From Labrys okinawensis (GTDB taxonomy: Bacteria; Pseudomonadota; Alphaproteobacteria; Rhizobiales; Labraceae), in contig NZ_PUEJ01000005.1 of the NCBI RefSeq assembly GCF_002982075.1, forward strand, positions 310,001 through 374,000: a DNA stretch of 64,000 nt, in the 5' to 3' direction. This document shows, in pieces, positions 1 through 8,955 of the stretch. Under the pieces are notes generated by a model, which worked only from the letters and a program-made list of their open reading frames with translations, did no database searches and was not told where the DNA came from. How positions within the stretch are numbered: the first letter of the stretch is position 1; each line of letters opens with the position of its first letter. Position numbers and translations under genes: made by a program.

Positions 1-116
1 CTAGAGCGCCCGACGATCGCCGGGTCATTCCGGAATCGCGTGGACGCATCGAAACAGGCGAGTGAGGCAAGCGCGCGTTCAGGCATGAATGCGTTGAGCT
101 CAGGAGATTTGTCGAC

Positions 117-174
117 TGCCGGTCTTCTCAGCTTCATCGGGCGATGGAGCTGAGAAGACCGGCATTTTTGTTTT
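117..174 (+). terminator. Very long intrinsic terminator hairpin
   Basis: The arms 117-139 and 142-164 are complementary over 23 positions with a single G-T wobble, so the RNA would fold into one long hairpin closed by a short loop. A T-rich tract (TTTTTGTTTT, 165-174) follows directly. This is a textbook rho-independent terminator for a gene lying left of the window. The stem is much longer than the usual 7-12 bp. Confidence 0.8.
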
Positions 175-266
175 CGGGGACGCCTGGTGGCCCGCCTTGG
201 CCCGGGCTGCTCATGCGCCATGGCGCCGCCTTGACTTTCGGCGATGGCTTAGCTGCATATGCGGCC

Positions 267-641
267 ATGGTTCTGTCCCGCCACCTCCCATTGCTGCGGC
301 AATGCCTGGCCGCCTTGCTTGCCCTTGGGCTGCTGCTCAATGGCATGGGTGGTTCGCTGGCAAGCGAGGAGAACCGGGGAGGCACCGCGACCGTCGTCAT
401 CGCCGGCACGATCGTGACGGTCTGCCAGTTGGGTGATGCAGACGCTGGCGGCAAGGTCCATGGCGGCCACTCCTGTGACCAATGCGCACTCCGTCTGGCG
501 CCGGTGCTGCCGCAGGCCCTTGCGGTCGCCAGCATCATCCGCTTCCCGCAGATCGTCAGGCGCCGCCCCCCACAGGGCTTTTTCGCGGTAATCCGGCAGG
601 ACCACAGGCCCGTCTGGCCACGCGGACCGCCGATAGGCTGA
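267..641 (+). CDS. DUF2946-like small exported protein with H-x-C-x-x-C motif
   Basis: This 124-residue protein has an N-terminal hydrophobic segment (about residues 8-28) followed by a short polar domain. A cluster of His and Cys residues (HGGHSCDQC) sits in the middle, as in DUF2946-type proteins often encoded beside copper-handling genes. The open frame extends upstream to 144, but that start lies inside the terminator hairpin. The ATG at 267, which places the hydrophobic segment at the N-terminus, is preferred, and 213 is an alternative. It lies 69 bp before the PCu(A)C gene on the same strand, so a metal-related envelope role is inferred. Family assignment rests on motif and context only. 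Confidence 0.55.
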   Translation: MVLSRHLPLLRQCLAALLALGLLLNGMGGSLASEENRGGTATVVIAGTIVTVCQLGDADAGGKVHGGHSCDQCALRLAPVLPQALAVASIIRFPQIVRRRPPQGFFAVIRQDHRPVWPRGPPIG

Positions 642-710
642 ACGGTTCATCGCTTTCGTCCCTTCTCTGCAGCCTGTGCAGGGCTGCTCGATTCCGTTCA
701 GGTATTCCCC

Positions 711-1196
711 ATGAAACTCGTTCCATTTTTCGGCGCTCTCGCGCTTTCCTCCGCGCTCGCTATCCCCGCGCTCGCCCATGACTACAAGACCGGCACGCTC
801 CAGATCGCTCATCCCTGGACCCGGGCCACGCCGCAGGGGGCTCCGGTGGCAGGCGGCTACACCATCATCGAGAATACGGGTGATCAGCCCGACAAGCTGA
901 TCGGCGGCAGTTTCTCGGTATCCTCCGGTTTTTCGATCCACCAGATGTCGAACCAGGACGGCGTCATGAAGATGGCGCCCGTCGAAGGTGGACTGGAAAT
1001 TCCCGCTCATGGCAAGGTTGAACTCAGCCCGTCATCCTTCCATCTGATGTTCACGGGGCTCAAGCAGCAGCTCAAGCCCAACCAGTCCATCGACGGCACG
1101 CTCGTATTCGAGAAAGCCGGGACGGTGCCGGTGAAATTCAAGGTCGAGGCCATCGGCGCCAAGCAGCCTGCGCAGGCTGACCACAGCAACCATTGA
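711..1196 (+). CDS. Periplasmic copper chaperone PCu(A)C family
   Basis: A 161-residue exported protein with a Sec signal peptide ending near residue 22 (PALAHD). The cupredoxin-like domain carries the copper-binding His/Met set of the PCu(A)C (DUF461) family: H77 and M79, M88, then H111 and M113 in the F-H-L-M-F segment. Family members bind Cu(I) in the periplasm and deliver it to the CuA or CuB site of cytochrome oxidase. The tail (DHSNH) adds possible metal ligands. An SCO protein and a cytochrome c follow immediately, so these genes look like one oxidase-maturation operon. Length and motif spacing are normal for the family. Confidence 0.92.
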   Translation: MKLVPFFGALALSSALAIPALAHDYKTGTLQIAHPWTRATPQGAPVAGGYTIIENTGDQPDKLIGGSFSVSSGFSIHQMSNQDGVMKMAPVEGGLEIPAHGKVELSPSSFHLMFTGLKQQLKPNQSIDGTLVFEKAGTVPVKFKVEAIGAKQPAQADHSNH

Positions 1197-1210
1197 GATG
1201 GGAGGCGTCC

Positions 1211-1807
1211 ATGGCGCTCAAATCCAATCGTCTGCAACTGGTCGTTCTCGTTGCGTTGCTCGCCGTGCTGGCGGCGGCCGGCGTGCTCGCCCTGCAGAGC
1301 ATGGGCGGCAAGCCGACGGCCCAGTCCAGCTTTATCGGCGGTGATTTCAGCCTGACCAATCAGGATGGCAAGCCGGTGACCCAGGCCACTTTCCTGGGCA
1401 AGCCGACGGCCTATTTCTTCGGCTACACCAATTGTCCGGATGCCTGCCCGACCACGCTGACCGACATGACCGACCGCCTCAAGGCGCTCGGGCCTGACGG
1501 AGACAAGTTCAACGTCGTGTTCGTCTCGGTGGACCCGGCACGCGATACGCCGCAACTGCTCAAGACCTATCTGGAAAGCTTCGATCCGCGCATCACCGCC
1601 GCCACCGGCACGCCCGAGCAGGTGGCCGACATCATCAAGAAATTCCGCGTCTACGCCAAGAAGGTCGGGGAGGGGGACGGCTACACCTTCGATCATTCCA
1701 CGGCGGTCTACATGATGAACGCCAAGGGCGAACTGGTGACGCTGATCGACTACCAGGCGCCCCGTGAGGAGGCGCTGGAAAAGATGCGTCGCGCGCTCAC
1801 CTCGTGA
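1211..1807 (+). CDS. SCO1/SenC/PrrC family copper-thiol protein
   Basis: A 198-residue membrane-anchored thioredoxin-fold protein. Residues 8-30 form a single N-terminal transmembrane anchor. The CxxxC copper/redox pair is C75 and C79 (NCPDACP), and the third copper ligand is H162 in FDHST. SCO proteins assemble the CuA centre of cytochrome c oxidase, working with PCu(A)C. The ATG at 1211 gives the anchor directly; the frame could be read from 1193, 18 bp upstream. Its TGA stop overlaps the GTG start of the next gene, so the two are translationally coupled. Confidence 0.93.
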   Translation: MALKSNRLQLVVLVALLAVLAAAGVLALQSMGGKPTAQSSFIGGDFSLTNQDGKPVTQATFLGKPTAYFFGYTNCPDACPTTLTDMTDRLKALGPDGDKFNVVFVSVDPARDTPQLLKTYLESFDPRITAATGTPEQVADIIKKFRVYAKKVGEGDGYTFDHSTAVYMMNAKGELVTLIDYQAPREEALEKMRRALTS

Positions 1808-2250
1808 ACAGGCTCGTCTGGTTCGGTCTGGCCGCGGCACTCGGTGGTGTCGCGGTCGGGACTTTCATTGCCTTGCGTTCCGTCGGCGAGGTCGCGCCGC
1901 CTCCACCGCCTGCGCAAGCCGTTGCCGACATCCGCCCACCGGACGCAACCTTCGGCCCGGTGTTCGAACCTTGCGCCCACTGCCACCAGATCGGGCGCGG
2001 CGCGCGCTCGGCGACGGGGCCGATCCTGCAGGGGCTTGCAGGCCGCAAGGCCGGCACGCTGCCAGGCTATCCCTTCTCGCCGGCCATGCGGGCGAGCGGG
2101 TTGACCTGGGACGCCGCAACGCTCGACCGCTTCATCGCCGCGCCGCAGGCCGTGGTGCCGGGCACCCGCATGATCTATCCCGGAATGGAGGATGCCGGCC
2201 GGCGCAAGGCCCTGGTCGAGTTCATTCTGAAAGCCGGCTCGGGCTCCTGA
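1804..2250 (+). CDS. Membrane-anchored class I c-type cytochrome
   Basis: A 148-residue protein with an uncleaved N-terminal membrane segment (about residues 4-24), a proline-rich linker and one haem c domain. Haem attachment is C57-A-H-C60-H61, and M123 in the GTRM motif is the likely axial ligand. It starts at a GTG that overlaps the SCO stop codon by 4 bp. Its position suggests an electron carrier or accessory protein for the oxidase served by the upstream copper proteins. It cannot be matched to a named cytochrome from sequence alone. Confidence 0.88.
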   Translation: MNRLVWFGLAAALGGVAVGTFIALRSVGEVAPPPPPAQAVADIRPPDATFGPVFEPCAHCHQIGRGARSATGPILQGLAGRKAGTLPGYPFSPAMRASGLTWDAATLDRFIAAPQAVVPGTRMIYPGMEDAGRRKALVEFILKAGSGS

Positions 2251-2416
2251 GGGCTCAATCCGTAAATCGATTCACCAAATGGTTGCATTCGAACCAGCCC
2301 CTTGCGCGATGGGCGTGCAGACGCCATCATCATGGACGGGGCTGGTCGTCCCTCGTCGGGATTCTCCCCCAAGATCAAGACGCTGCAGGCGCACGTTCAG
2401 TCTGAGGAGAGTACCC

Positions 2417-2845
2417 ATGACCGTTGCACAGATCCTGAAGGGCAAGGGCCGCGACATCGTCACTCTGTCGCCGGACGCCACCATTGCCGACGCTTCGCGG
2501 ACGCTCGCCGAAAAGCGCATCGGCGCGGTGTTGATCACCAACAAGAACGGCAGCATCGCCGGCATCCTGTCGGAGCGCGATATCGTTCGCGCGTTGGCCA
2601 AGGCTTCGGCCGAAGGGTTCGAACATCCCGTCTCCAAGCATATGACGGCCAAGGTCGAGACCGTTCACGAGCAGGACACCATTCCCCACATCATGGAAAG
2701 GATGACTTCCGGCAAGTTCCGCCACATGCCGGTGGTCGAAAATGGCCTGCCGGTCGGCATCGTCTCGATCGGCGACGTGGTGAAGTTCCGCCTGGCCGAA
2801 ATGGAGGCGGAGGCCAAGGCGATGCGGGAATATATTACGGCCTGA
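2417..2845 (+). CDS. Tandem CBS-domain protein
   Basis: A stand-alone pair of CBS domains in 142 residues. CBS1 spans about residues 8-60 (with the I-L-S-E-R-D-I-V segment) and CBS2 about 72-128 (ending G-I-V-S-I-G-D-V-V). Such proteins bind adenine nucleotides or NADH and act as small energy sensors. No catalytic domain is attached and no obvious partner is adjacent. The start at 2417 is supported by a GAGGAG ribosome site about 10 bp upstream. It is separated from the cytochrome gene by 166 bp and is probably transcribed alone. Confidence 0.9.
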   Translation: MTVAQILKGKGRDIVTLSPDATIADASRTLAEKRIGAVLITNKNGSIAGILSERDIVRALAKASAEGFEHPVSKHMTAKVETVHEQDTIPHIMERMTSGKFRHMPVVENGLPVGIVSIGDVVKFRLAEMEAEAKAMREYITA

Positions 2846-2934
2846 CCTTAAAGTATTTTGTGATCCGGCGGAGCTGCCGTCAAAGGCAAGAATGCCTTAT
2901 GTTCGGGCGGGACCGTGGCTTGCCCCGGCATCGC

Positions 2935-3861
2935 TCACGCGACCTTTTTCGGAAGAAAAGGCTGGCTCAGGCTCTCCCGCATGATTTCGCTCAGTCGATC
3001 CGTGGCGGCGTTGTGCTGCGCCTGCGTGCGGTGCAGCAGCAGCGGCAGCATCGGCAGCCGCGTCGGCAGCCCGCTTTCCTCGCCGAGTGCGGCAAGATGG
3101 CCCGGCAGCCCGATCTCGGTGCGCAGGGTCACGCCCAGCCCACTAGAAATGGCCGCCCATAGACCGGCGAGGCTGGTGCTCGTCACCGCGATACGCCAGG
3201 CAATGCCGGCACGGTCCAGCGTTTCGGTCGCGACGCTGCGGAAGAGGCATGGGGCTTCGAACATCACCAGCGGCAATGGTTCATCCGGCTGTGGCTGCCG
3301 ATCGCCGGGGCGCTGCCCGGGCAGGCCGCCGCGGGGGCCGATCCAACGCATGGCGATATCGGCGAGATGCTCGCCGGCCATGGCCGCCGGAGCCTCTCTT
3401 GTTTGGTCTCCCCAGGCGATGGCGAGGTCGAGCTCGGCACTGGCGATCCGTTTCAGCAGGTCGGCGTTGCGGGCAAGCCGGGTTTCGATGCGTGTCTTCG
3501 GGTGGGCGCGTGCGAAGCGCCCGAGGATTTGCGGCAGCAGCGTTTCTCCCAGATCCTCCTGCACGCCGAAGCGGACATGGCCGGCAAGATTGGCCCCGCT
3601 CAGAGCGGATACCGCCTCGTCGTTGAGAGCCAGCAGGCGGCGCGCATAGGTCAGCAGCGTTTCGCCCGCCTCGGTCAGGGCCAGGCCACGACCGGCCCGG
3701 CGGAACAGGGCGGTTCCAGCCTGTTCTTCCAGCTTCTTGAGCTGGGCGCTTACGGCGGAGGTCGAGCGGCCGAGATGGTCCGCGGCGCGGGCATAGCTGC
3801 CCAGTTCCATGCCGGTGACGAAGCTGCGCAGGACGTCGATATCGAAATTGACCAGACGCAT
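2935..3861 (-). CDS. LysR-family transcriptional regulator
   Basis: A 308-residue LysR-type regulator. Residues 6-65 are the winged helix-turn-helix (recognition helix around STSAVSAQLKKLE, then the A-L-F-R-R wing), and the rest is the periplasmic-binding-protein-like effector domain. It is divergent from the tautomerase-cupin-DUF4865 operon, the usual arrangement for a LysR controlling its neighbours. Two TCCTG-N5-CAGGA palindromes lie in the shared promoter. One begins only 9 bp from its own ATG, which suggests autoregulation. The effector is unknown. Confidence 0.93.
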   Translation of the reverse strand: MRLVNFDIDVLRSFVTGMELGSYARAADHLGRSTSAVSAQLKKLEEQAGTALFRRAGRGLALTEAGETLLTYARRLLALNDEAVSALSGANLAGHVRFGVQEDLGETLLPQILGRFARAHPKTRIETRLARNADLLKRIASAELDLAIAWGDQTREAPAAMAGEHLADIAMRWIGPRGGLPGQRPGDRQPQPDEPLPLVMFEAPCLFRSVATETLDRAGIAWRIAVTSTSLAGLWAAISSGLGVTLRTEIGLPGHLAALGEESGLPTRLPMLPLLLHRTQAQHNAATDRLSEIMRESLSQPFLPKKVA

Positions 3862-3869
3862 GAGGATTG

Positions 3870-3915
3870 TCCTGTTTTTCAGGATTATATATCAAATATT
3901 TCCTGATTTTCAGGA
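3870..3915. promoter_or_regulatory. Twin palindromic operators between lysR and the tautomerase operon
   Basis: Two 15-bp inverted repeats of the form TCCTG-N5-CAGGA occur at 3870-3884 and 3901-3915. Their spacers are TTTTT and ATTTT, and their centres are 31 bp apart, about three helical turns. The segment between them is AT-rich (TATATATC). Placement in the divergent intergenic region fits a LysR regulatory plus activation site pair. Repeats and spacing are seen directly; the binding protein is inferred. Confidence 0.65.
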
Positions 3916-3978
3916 TGAATATGCGGTGACATGATGATGTGGTCAAGGCAGCAGGCCTTGCAGTCGAGGACATCACTC

Positions 3979-4377
3979 ATGCCTTTCGCCCGCATTTCGC
4001 TCCGCAAGGGAAAATCTCCCGATTATCTCCGCGCCCTGTCGGACAATCTGCATCGCGCCCTGGTCGAAGCCTTCGAGGTTCCCCCGGCCGACCGTTTCCA
4101 GGTCATCGAACAGCTCGATCCGGAGGCGCTGGTCTACGACCGCGGCTATTTCAGCGGCGAGCGTTCCGATGATTTCGTGCTCATCGCCATCACGGCCGGG
4201 CGTCCGCGTAGCACGGCGGTGAAGCAGCAATTCTACCGGCGCGTGGTGGAACTGCTCGGGCAGGCGCCGGGCCTTCGCCCCGACGATGTCATGGTCGTCG
4301 TCACCACCACCGAACGCGACGGCTGGTCCTTCAGCAATGGCCTCACCCAGATGGTGGTGGAAGAGGTACCGGCATGA
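3979..4377 (+). CDS. Tautomerase-family protein (4-oxalocrotonate tautomerase-like)
   Basis: A 132-residue protein starting Met-Pro-Phe. After Met removal, Pro1 would be the catalytic base of the tautomerase superfamily. Several conserved tautomerase features follow, including R-K-G-K near residue 9 and a D-D-V-M-V-V-V strand near the C-terminus. The length matches the longer single-chain members (Tautomerase_2 type) rather than the 62-residue 4-OT. The frame is open further upstream, but the ATG at 3979 puts the proline in position 2. Its stop overlaps the cupin gene by 4 bp. The substrate is unknown. Confidence 0.85.
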   Translation: MPFARISLRKGKSPDYLRALSDNLHRALVEAFEVPPADRFQVIEQLDPEALVYDRGYFSGERSDDFVLIAITAGRPRSTAVKQQFYRRVVELLGQAPGLRPDDVMVVVTTTERDGWSFSNGLTQMVVEEVPA

Positions 4378-4772
4378 CCGGGCCGGGCCTTCCCCGCGAG
4401 ATGGCCGTAATCCGGGCCGGCGGGGCGATAGAGATGGCACCTGAGGGTATCGCATCCGCGCCTTTCCGGGTGGAACATCTGATCGCGGGAGCGCGGGATG
4501 GCGAGCCCACGGCGATGCGCGCCATGCTGGATCCGGGCGTGCGCACGCATTGGCACAGCCATCCCCTCGGACAATTGCTGCTGGCGGTGAGCGGCAGCGG
4601 CCTGGCGCAGCGGCGCAACGGCCCGCTCGTCGAACTCGATCCGGGCGACGCGGTCTGGTTCGCGCCCGGGGAGTTGCATTGGCACGGAGCTGGCCAGGTC
4701 GATGCCTTCGTCTATGTCAGCGTCCAGGCCCTGCAGAACGGCCGGGCCGTCGATTGGCACGAGCCGGTATGA
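4374..4772 (+). CDS. Single-domain cupin protein
   Basis: A 132-residue cupin. The metal site is visible as H59-x-H61-x-H63 plus Q67 in cupin motif 1, with motif 2 carrying P-G-D-A-V-W and H102/H104. Small cupins of this type are often dioxygenases or isomerases, but the family is too broad to name a reaction. Start and stop overlap the genes on both sides by ATGA, so it is translationally coupled to the tautomerase and to the DUF4865 protein. It probably works on the same metabolite. Confidence 0.88.
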   Translation: MTGPGLPREMAVIRAGGAIEMAPEGIASAPFRVEHLIAGARDGEPTAMRAMLDPGVRTHWHSHPLGQLLLAVSGSGLAQRRNGPLVELDPGDAVWFAPGELHWHGAGQVDAFVYVSVQALQNGRAVDWHEPV

Positions 4773-5365
4773 GGAGAGCCCCGCTGGAAGCGATGCACTA
4801 TGCCATCACCCTGCCGGCCGATTACGACATGGGGATCATCCGTGCCCGGGTCGCCAGCAAGGGTCCCTTGCTCGACGATTTTCCGGGGCTGGGGCTCAAG
4901 GCCTATCTGATCCGGGAAAGGGGCGTGCGCGGCTCCACAGTCAACCTCTATGCCCCCTTCTATCTCTGGGTTTCGCCCGAGGGCATGGGCCGGTTTCTCT
5001 GGGAGGGCGGAGGCTTTGCCGGCCTCGTCGCCTCTTTCGGCCGGCCGTCGGTGCGGCGCGGGGCTGGAATTTCCTGCCTGCCCGGCCCGTCATCGCTGTC
5101 CCAAGCCCGCTTCGCGACACTGCGGGAGCAGTCGATCGCGGCCGACAGCGATCCGGCGAGTGCCATCGCCGAGGCACGCGAGCAACTGGCCCTTGAAGCT
5201 GCCGGGGATGGTAGCTGCCTGTCGGCCTTGGCGGTCGATCCGACCGACTGGAAGCTGACGGTGTTTCGCCTGTGGGATCGCGAGCCGCCCGGCGAGGTGG
5301 GGACGGTTTATCAGGTGCTGCATCTGTCGAGGCCCGGCGGCGCCGGTCTGTTCGCCACCCAATGA
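4769..5365 (+). CDS. DUF4865-family protein
   Basis: A 198-residue protein matching the DUF4865 pattern: an opening L-P-A-D-Y-D-M-G-I-I-R-x-R-V segment, a Y-L-I-R-E-R-G motif, and Y-A-P-F-Y-L-W in the middle. No catalytic motif is recognised. The ATG at 4769 overlaps the cupin stop codon; the internal ATG at 4793 (M-H-Y-A-I-T-L) would fit the family N-terminus more tightly and may be the real start. This is the third gene of the LysR-controlled operon. It ends 58 bp before the convergent patatin gene. Confidence 0.8.
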   Translation: MRRAPLEAMHYAITLPADYDMGIIRARVASKGPLLDDFPGLGLKAYLIRERGVRGSTVNLYAPFYLWVSPEGMGRFLWEGGGFAGLVASFGRPSVRRGAGISCLPGPSSLSQARFATLREQSIAADSDPASAIAEAREQLALEAAGDGSCLSALAVDPTDWKLTVFRLWDREPPGEVGTVYQVLHLSRPGGAGLFATQ

Positions 5366-5423
5366 TGGGGCTGCCGGCCCTCCGCGCCGTTGGAGGCGGG
5401 AGGCTTGCGCCGCGTGAACGGAG

Positions 5424-6440
5424 CTAGGCCAGCGCCGCCATGGTTTCCTTGATGTCGTCGAGGGACTTCAAGGCTGCCTCGGCGCCCATGTCGATCGCCT
5501 CGGCGGCACGATGGAAATCGAAGGGCGAGATTCGTCCGAGGCGCGGCCCGATCGAGACATCGGGGGGATCACCGGCCAGCCGCGAGCGCGAAATGCGATC
5601 CTGGGTGATGTTGAAGGCTTCCATCATCACCGTATGGATGCCGGGGGAGTTGCGCCGCTGGCGTGCCTCGCTTGGCCGGGCGAAGCCGAAGCCGCGGCGG
5701 ACCATCGAAGTGGCGGCGCCGAGGCCATTGCGCTTGCGCATGGGCACCGGCGGATCGTCCATTTCGTTCGAGGTGGCGCCGAACGTATGGATGACGCCTC
5801 CGCGGCCGGTCAACTCGCCATTGAGATTGACAGCGATCACCGCCCGGGCGCCGAGGGCGCGCGCGGCCGAGACGGGCACGGGGTTGACCAGTGCGCCGTC
5901 CATCAGCCAGCGTCCGCCGATGCGCACGGGCTCGAAAATGCCCGGCAGGGCATAGGAAGCCCGCATGGCGGTGACCAGATTGCCGCGCGTCAGCCAGATT
6001 TCATGTCCCGGGCCGATTTCGGTGGCGATCGCCACGAAGGGAATGCGCAGATTCTCGATCTGCATGCCATCGAGCCCGTTCTGCAGGAGGAGGGCCAGCT
6101 TGGTGCCGGACATCAGCCCGCTGCCCCCGAAATTGAGATCGAGAAAATTGAGAACACGGCGCTTGGTGAGACTGCGGGCCCACTCCTCGATGTCGTCGAG
6201 CCTGCCGGCAATATAGCAGCCGCCGACCACCGCTCCGATCGACGTGCCCGCGATGACGTCGACGTCGTAGCCTGCTTCGACCAGCACGCGGATCACGCCG
6301 ATATGGGCAAATCCCCGCGCGGCACCGCCGCCGAGGGCTAGACCCAGAACTGGGCGCGGCGGCTTGACGACTTCGTCCTGCGGAGGCGGAGGCAATTCCG
6401 CCACGTTACCCTGACCTCGCCGCGGCAAACTCTGAAACAT
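5424..6440 (-). CDS. Patatin-like phospholipase (RssA/NTE type)
   Basis: A 338-residue patatin-fold serine hydrolase. After a proline-rich N-terminal leader comes the oxyanion-hole motif GGGAARG (about residues 37-43), the nucleophile elbow G65-T-S67-I-G, and the catalytic aspartate D181 in DGALVNP. These give the Ser-Asp dyad of patatins, which hydrolyse acyl ester bonds in lipids. No signal peptide is obvious, so a cytoplasmic or membrane-associated location is likely. The ATG at 6440 is preferred over an in-frame start 39 bp upstream. It is a single gene, divergent from parC. Confidence 0.9.
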   Translation of the reverse strand: MFQSLPRRGQGNVAELPPPPQDEVVKPPRPVLGLALGGGAARGFAHIGVIRVLVEAGYDVDVIAGTSIGAVVGGCYIAGRLDDIEEWARSLTKRRVLNFLDLNFGGSGLMSGTKLALLLQNGLDGMQIENLRIPFVAIATEIGPGHEIWLTRGNLVTAMRASYALPGIFEPVRIGGRWLMDGALVNPVPVSAARALGARAVIAVNLNGELTGRGGVIHTFGATSNEMDDPPVPMRKRNGLGAATSMVRRGFGFARPSEARQRRNSPGIHTVMMEAFNITQDRISRSRLAGDPPDVSIGPRLGRISPFDFHRAAEAIDMGAEAALKSLDDIKETMAALA

Positions 6441-6621
6441 GATGCATTCCTGACCCGAGAAATACGCCACTGGACCCAATAAGAAAATATGGGCAATCCA
6501 TCCGGATAGAACAGGGATGGAACCCTCAATGGCGCTACAATAGCACGTGATCGGGCGATTTGCCCTGTATCATAAGGTCTACGACTTGCTCCGAATCAGG
6601 CACTTTCGGTAAGTCAACCGC

Positions 6622-8871
6622 ATGGATGAGATGGACGATCCGCCGGAAGGCGATGGAGTCAGGACGGTCAATCTGCGCGAGGAACTCGAGCAGCGCTACC
6701 TTGCCTATGCGCTCTCGACGATCACGCAACGAGCCTTGCCGGATGCGCGCGATGGCTTGAAGCCGGTGCATCGGCGCATCCTGCACGCCATGCGCCTGCT
6801 GCGCCTGGATCCCGACCAGGCCTTCAAGAAGTGCGCCCGCGTGGTCGGCGACGTCATCGGTAAGTTTCACCCGCATGGCGACCAGGCGGTCTACGACGCG
6901 CTGGTGCGCCTGGCGCAGGATTTCGCCCAGCGCTATCCGCTGGTCGACGGGCAGGGCAATTTCGGCAATATCGACGGCGACAATGCCGCGGCCTACCGCT
7001 ACACCGAGGCGCGGCTGACCGAGGTGGCCACGCTGATCCTGGAAGGGATCAACGAGGACGCTGTCGATTTCCGCCCGACCTATAATGGCGAGGACGAGGA
7101 GCCGGTGGTAATGCCCGGCGCCTTCCCGAATCTGCTCGCCAATGGCGTGCAGGGCATCGCAGTCGGCATGGCGACCTCGATTCCCCCGCACAATGCCTAT
7201 GAGCTCTGCCAGGCAGCCTTGCATCTGATCGAGAACCCCAAGGCCTCGACGTCGGATCTGCTGCAATTCGTCAAAGGCCCCGATTTTCCCACCGGCGGTA
7301 TCTGCGTGGAGAGCGCCGGCTCGATCGAGGAAAGCTACCGCACCGGCCGCGGCGGTTTCCGGGTGCGGGCGCGCTGGCACAAGGAAGATCTCGGGCGCGG
7401 CACCTGGGTGATCGTGATCACCGAGATTCCGTGGGCGGTGCAGAAGGGCCGCCTGATCGAGAAGCTGGCCGAGCTTCTTGAAGAGCGCAAGCTGCCGCTG
7501 GTGGGCGACGTCCGCGACGAATCGGCCGAGGACGTGCGCATCGTCATCGAGCCCAAGTCACGCAATGTCGACGAGGCCGTGCTGATGGAATCGCTGTTCA
7601 AGCTCTCGGAGCTCGAAAGCCGCATTCCGCTCAACATGAACGTGCTGGTCGACGGCCAGGTGCCGCGCGTTCTCTCCCTCGGCGAGGCGCTGCAGCAATG
7701 GCTTGGGCATCGCCGCGTCGTGCTGGTCCGCCGCTCAAAATACCGCCTCGCGGCCGTCGAGAAGCGCATGGAGGTGCTGGCCGGCTATATCGTCGCTTAT
7801 CTCAATCTCGACGAGGTCATCCGCATCATCCGCTACGAGGATGAACCGAAGGACGAGTTGATCAAGGCCTTCGATCTGTCGGATGTGCAGGCTGAGGCGA
7901 TCCTCAACATGCGCCTGCGCAATCTGCGCAAGCTCGAGGAGATGGAGCTTCGGCGCGAGCACGACGATCTCGCCAAGGAGAAGGCCGGCATCGAGAAACT
8001 GCTGGCCTCCGAGGCGCTGCAGTGGAAGACGGTGGGCTGGCAGGTCAGCGAAGTCGCCAAGAAGTTCGGCCCGGACACCCCGCTCGGCAAGCGCCGCACC
8101 GACATCGATGCGTCCAAGGCGGGCACCATCGATCTGTCGGTGGTGGCCGAGGCGATGGTCGAGCGCGAGCCGATCACCGTGATCGTGTCGGAAAAGGGCT
8201 GGATCCGCGCCCAGAAGGGTCATCTCAGCGATCTTTCGGGGCTCAGCTTCAAGGCTGACGACCGGCTCAAGCTCGGCTTCCAGACCGAGACGACGGCCAA
8301 GCTTCTCATCCTCGCCACCAATGGCAAGGTCTACACGCTGGAGGCCTCGAAGCTCCCGGGCGGCCGCAGCATGGGCGAGCCGATCCGCCTGATGGTCGAT
8401 ATCGACGAGGGCGCCGACGTCGTCGACGTGTTCGCCTACCAGGGCGGACGCCGGCTGCTGATCGCGGCGACCGACGGACGCGGCTTCCTGGTGCCCGAGG
8501 ACGATATCCTGGCCAATACCCGCAAGGGCAAGTCGGTCCTGAATGTCGATGCGCCGACGGAAGCCAAGCTGATCGTGCCCGCCATCGGCGACACGGTCGC
8601 CGTGATCGGCGAGAACCGCAAAATGCTGATCTTCCCGCTGCACCAGATCACCGAGATGGCGCGGGGCAGGGGCGTGAGGCTGCAGAAATACAAGGATGGA
8701 GGCCTCTCCGATGCGCGCGTTTTCGACAAGGCGCAGGGATTGACCTGGAGCGATTCCTCCGACCGGACCTGGACCGTGACCGATCTGGTCGAATGGACCG
8801 GAAATCGTGCCGATGCCGGGCGTTTGCCCCCCAAGGGCTTTCCCAAGAACAACAGGTTCACGGGCAAATAA
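6622..8871 (+). CDS. parC: DNA topoisomerase IV subunit A
   Basis: A 749-residue type IIA topoisomerase A subunit that unlinks replicated chromosomes together with ParE. Residues 17-480 form the breakage-reunion core, with the catalytic tyrosine Y127 in R-Y-T-E-A-R. Beta-pinwheel repeats fill the C-terminal third. It is ParC rather than GyrA because the C-terminal GyrA-box is not apparent and the length and D-P-D-Q-A-F-K-K segment fit ParC. In the quinolone region ([10 protein letters not shown]) residue 88 is Gln where E. coli ParC has Ser80. Confidence 0.95.
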   Translation: MDEMDDPPEGDGVRTVNLREELEQRYLAYALSTITQRALPDARDGLKPVHRRILHAMRLLRLDPDQAFKKCARVVGDVIGKFHPHGDQAVYDALVRLAQDFAQRYPLVDGQGNFGNIDGDNAAAYRYTEARLTEVATLILEGINEDAVDFRPTYNGEDEEPVVMPGAFPNLLANGVQGIAVGMATSIPPHNAYELCQAALHLIENPKASTSDLLQFVKGPDFPTGGICVESAGSIEESYRTGRGGFRVRARWHKEDLGRGTWVIVITEIPWAVQKGRLIEKLAELLEERKLPLVGDVRDESAEDVRIVIEPKSRNVDEAVLMESLFKLSELESRIPLNMNVLVDGQVPRVLSLGEALQQWLGHRRVVLVRRSKYRLAAVEKRMEVLAGYIVAYLNLDEVIRIIRYEDEPKDELIKAFDLSDVQAEAILNMRLRNLRKLEEMELRREHDDLAKEKAGIEKLLASEALQWKTVGWQVSEVAKKFGPDTPLGKRRTDIDASKAGTIDLSVVAEAMVEREPITVIVSEKGWIRAQKGHLSDLSGLSFKADDRLKLGFQTETTAKLLILATNGKVYTLEASKLPGGRSMGEPIRLMVDIDEGADVVDVFAYQGGRRLLIAATDGRGFLVPEDDILANTRKGKSVLNVDAPTEAKLIVPAIGDTVAVIGENRKMLIFPLHQITEMARGRGVRLQKYKDGGLSDARVFDKAQGLTWSDSSDRTWTVTDLVEWTGNRADAGRLPPKGFPKNNRFTGK

Positions 8872-8955
8872 AGCTGCGCGGCTGCTCTCAAGTACTTTGC
8901 GGTTTGATTGAAGCCTGTCGGGTCGCAAAGCCTGGCATTGGAGCGCCGGATTGCC

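Noticed and set aside
68..115. Possible fifth copy of the dispersed repeat at the left edge
   Set aside because: Only a GCGCGTTCA / TGAATGCG-like hairpin half resembles the element; the GACGCGTC core is absent.
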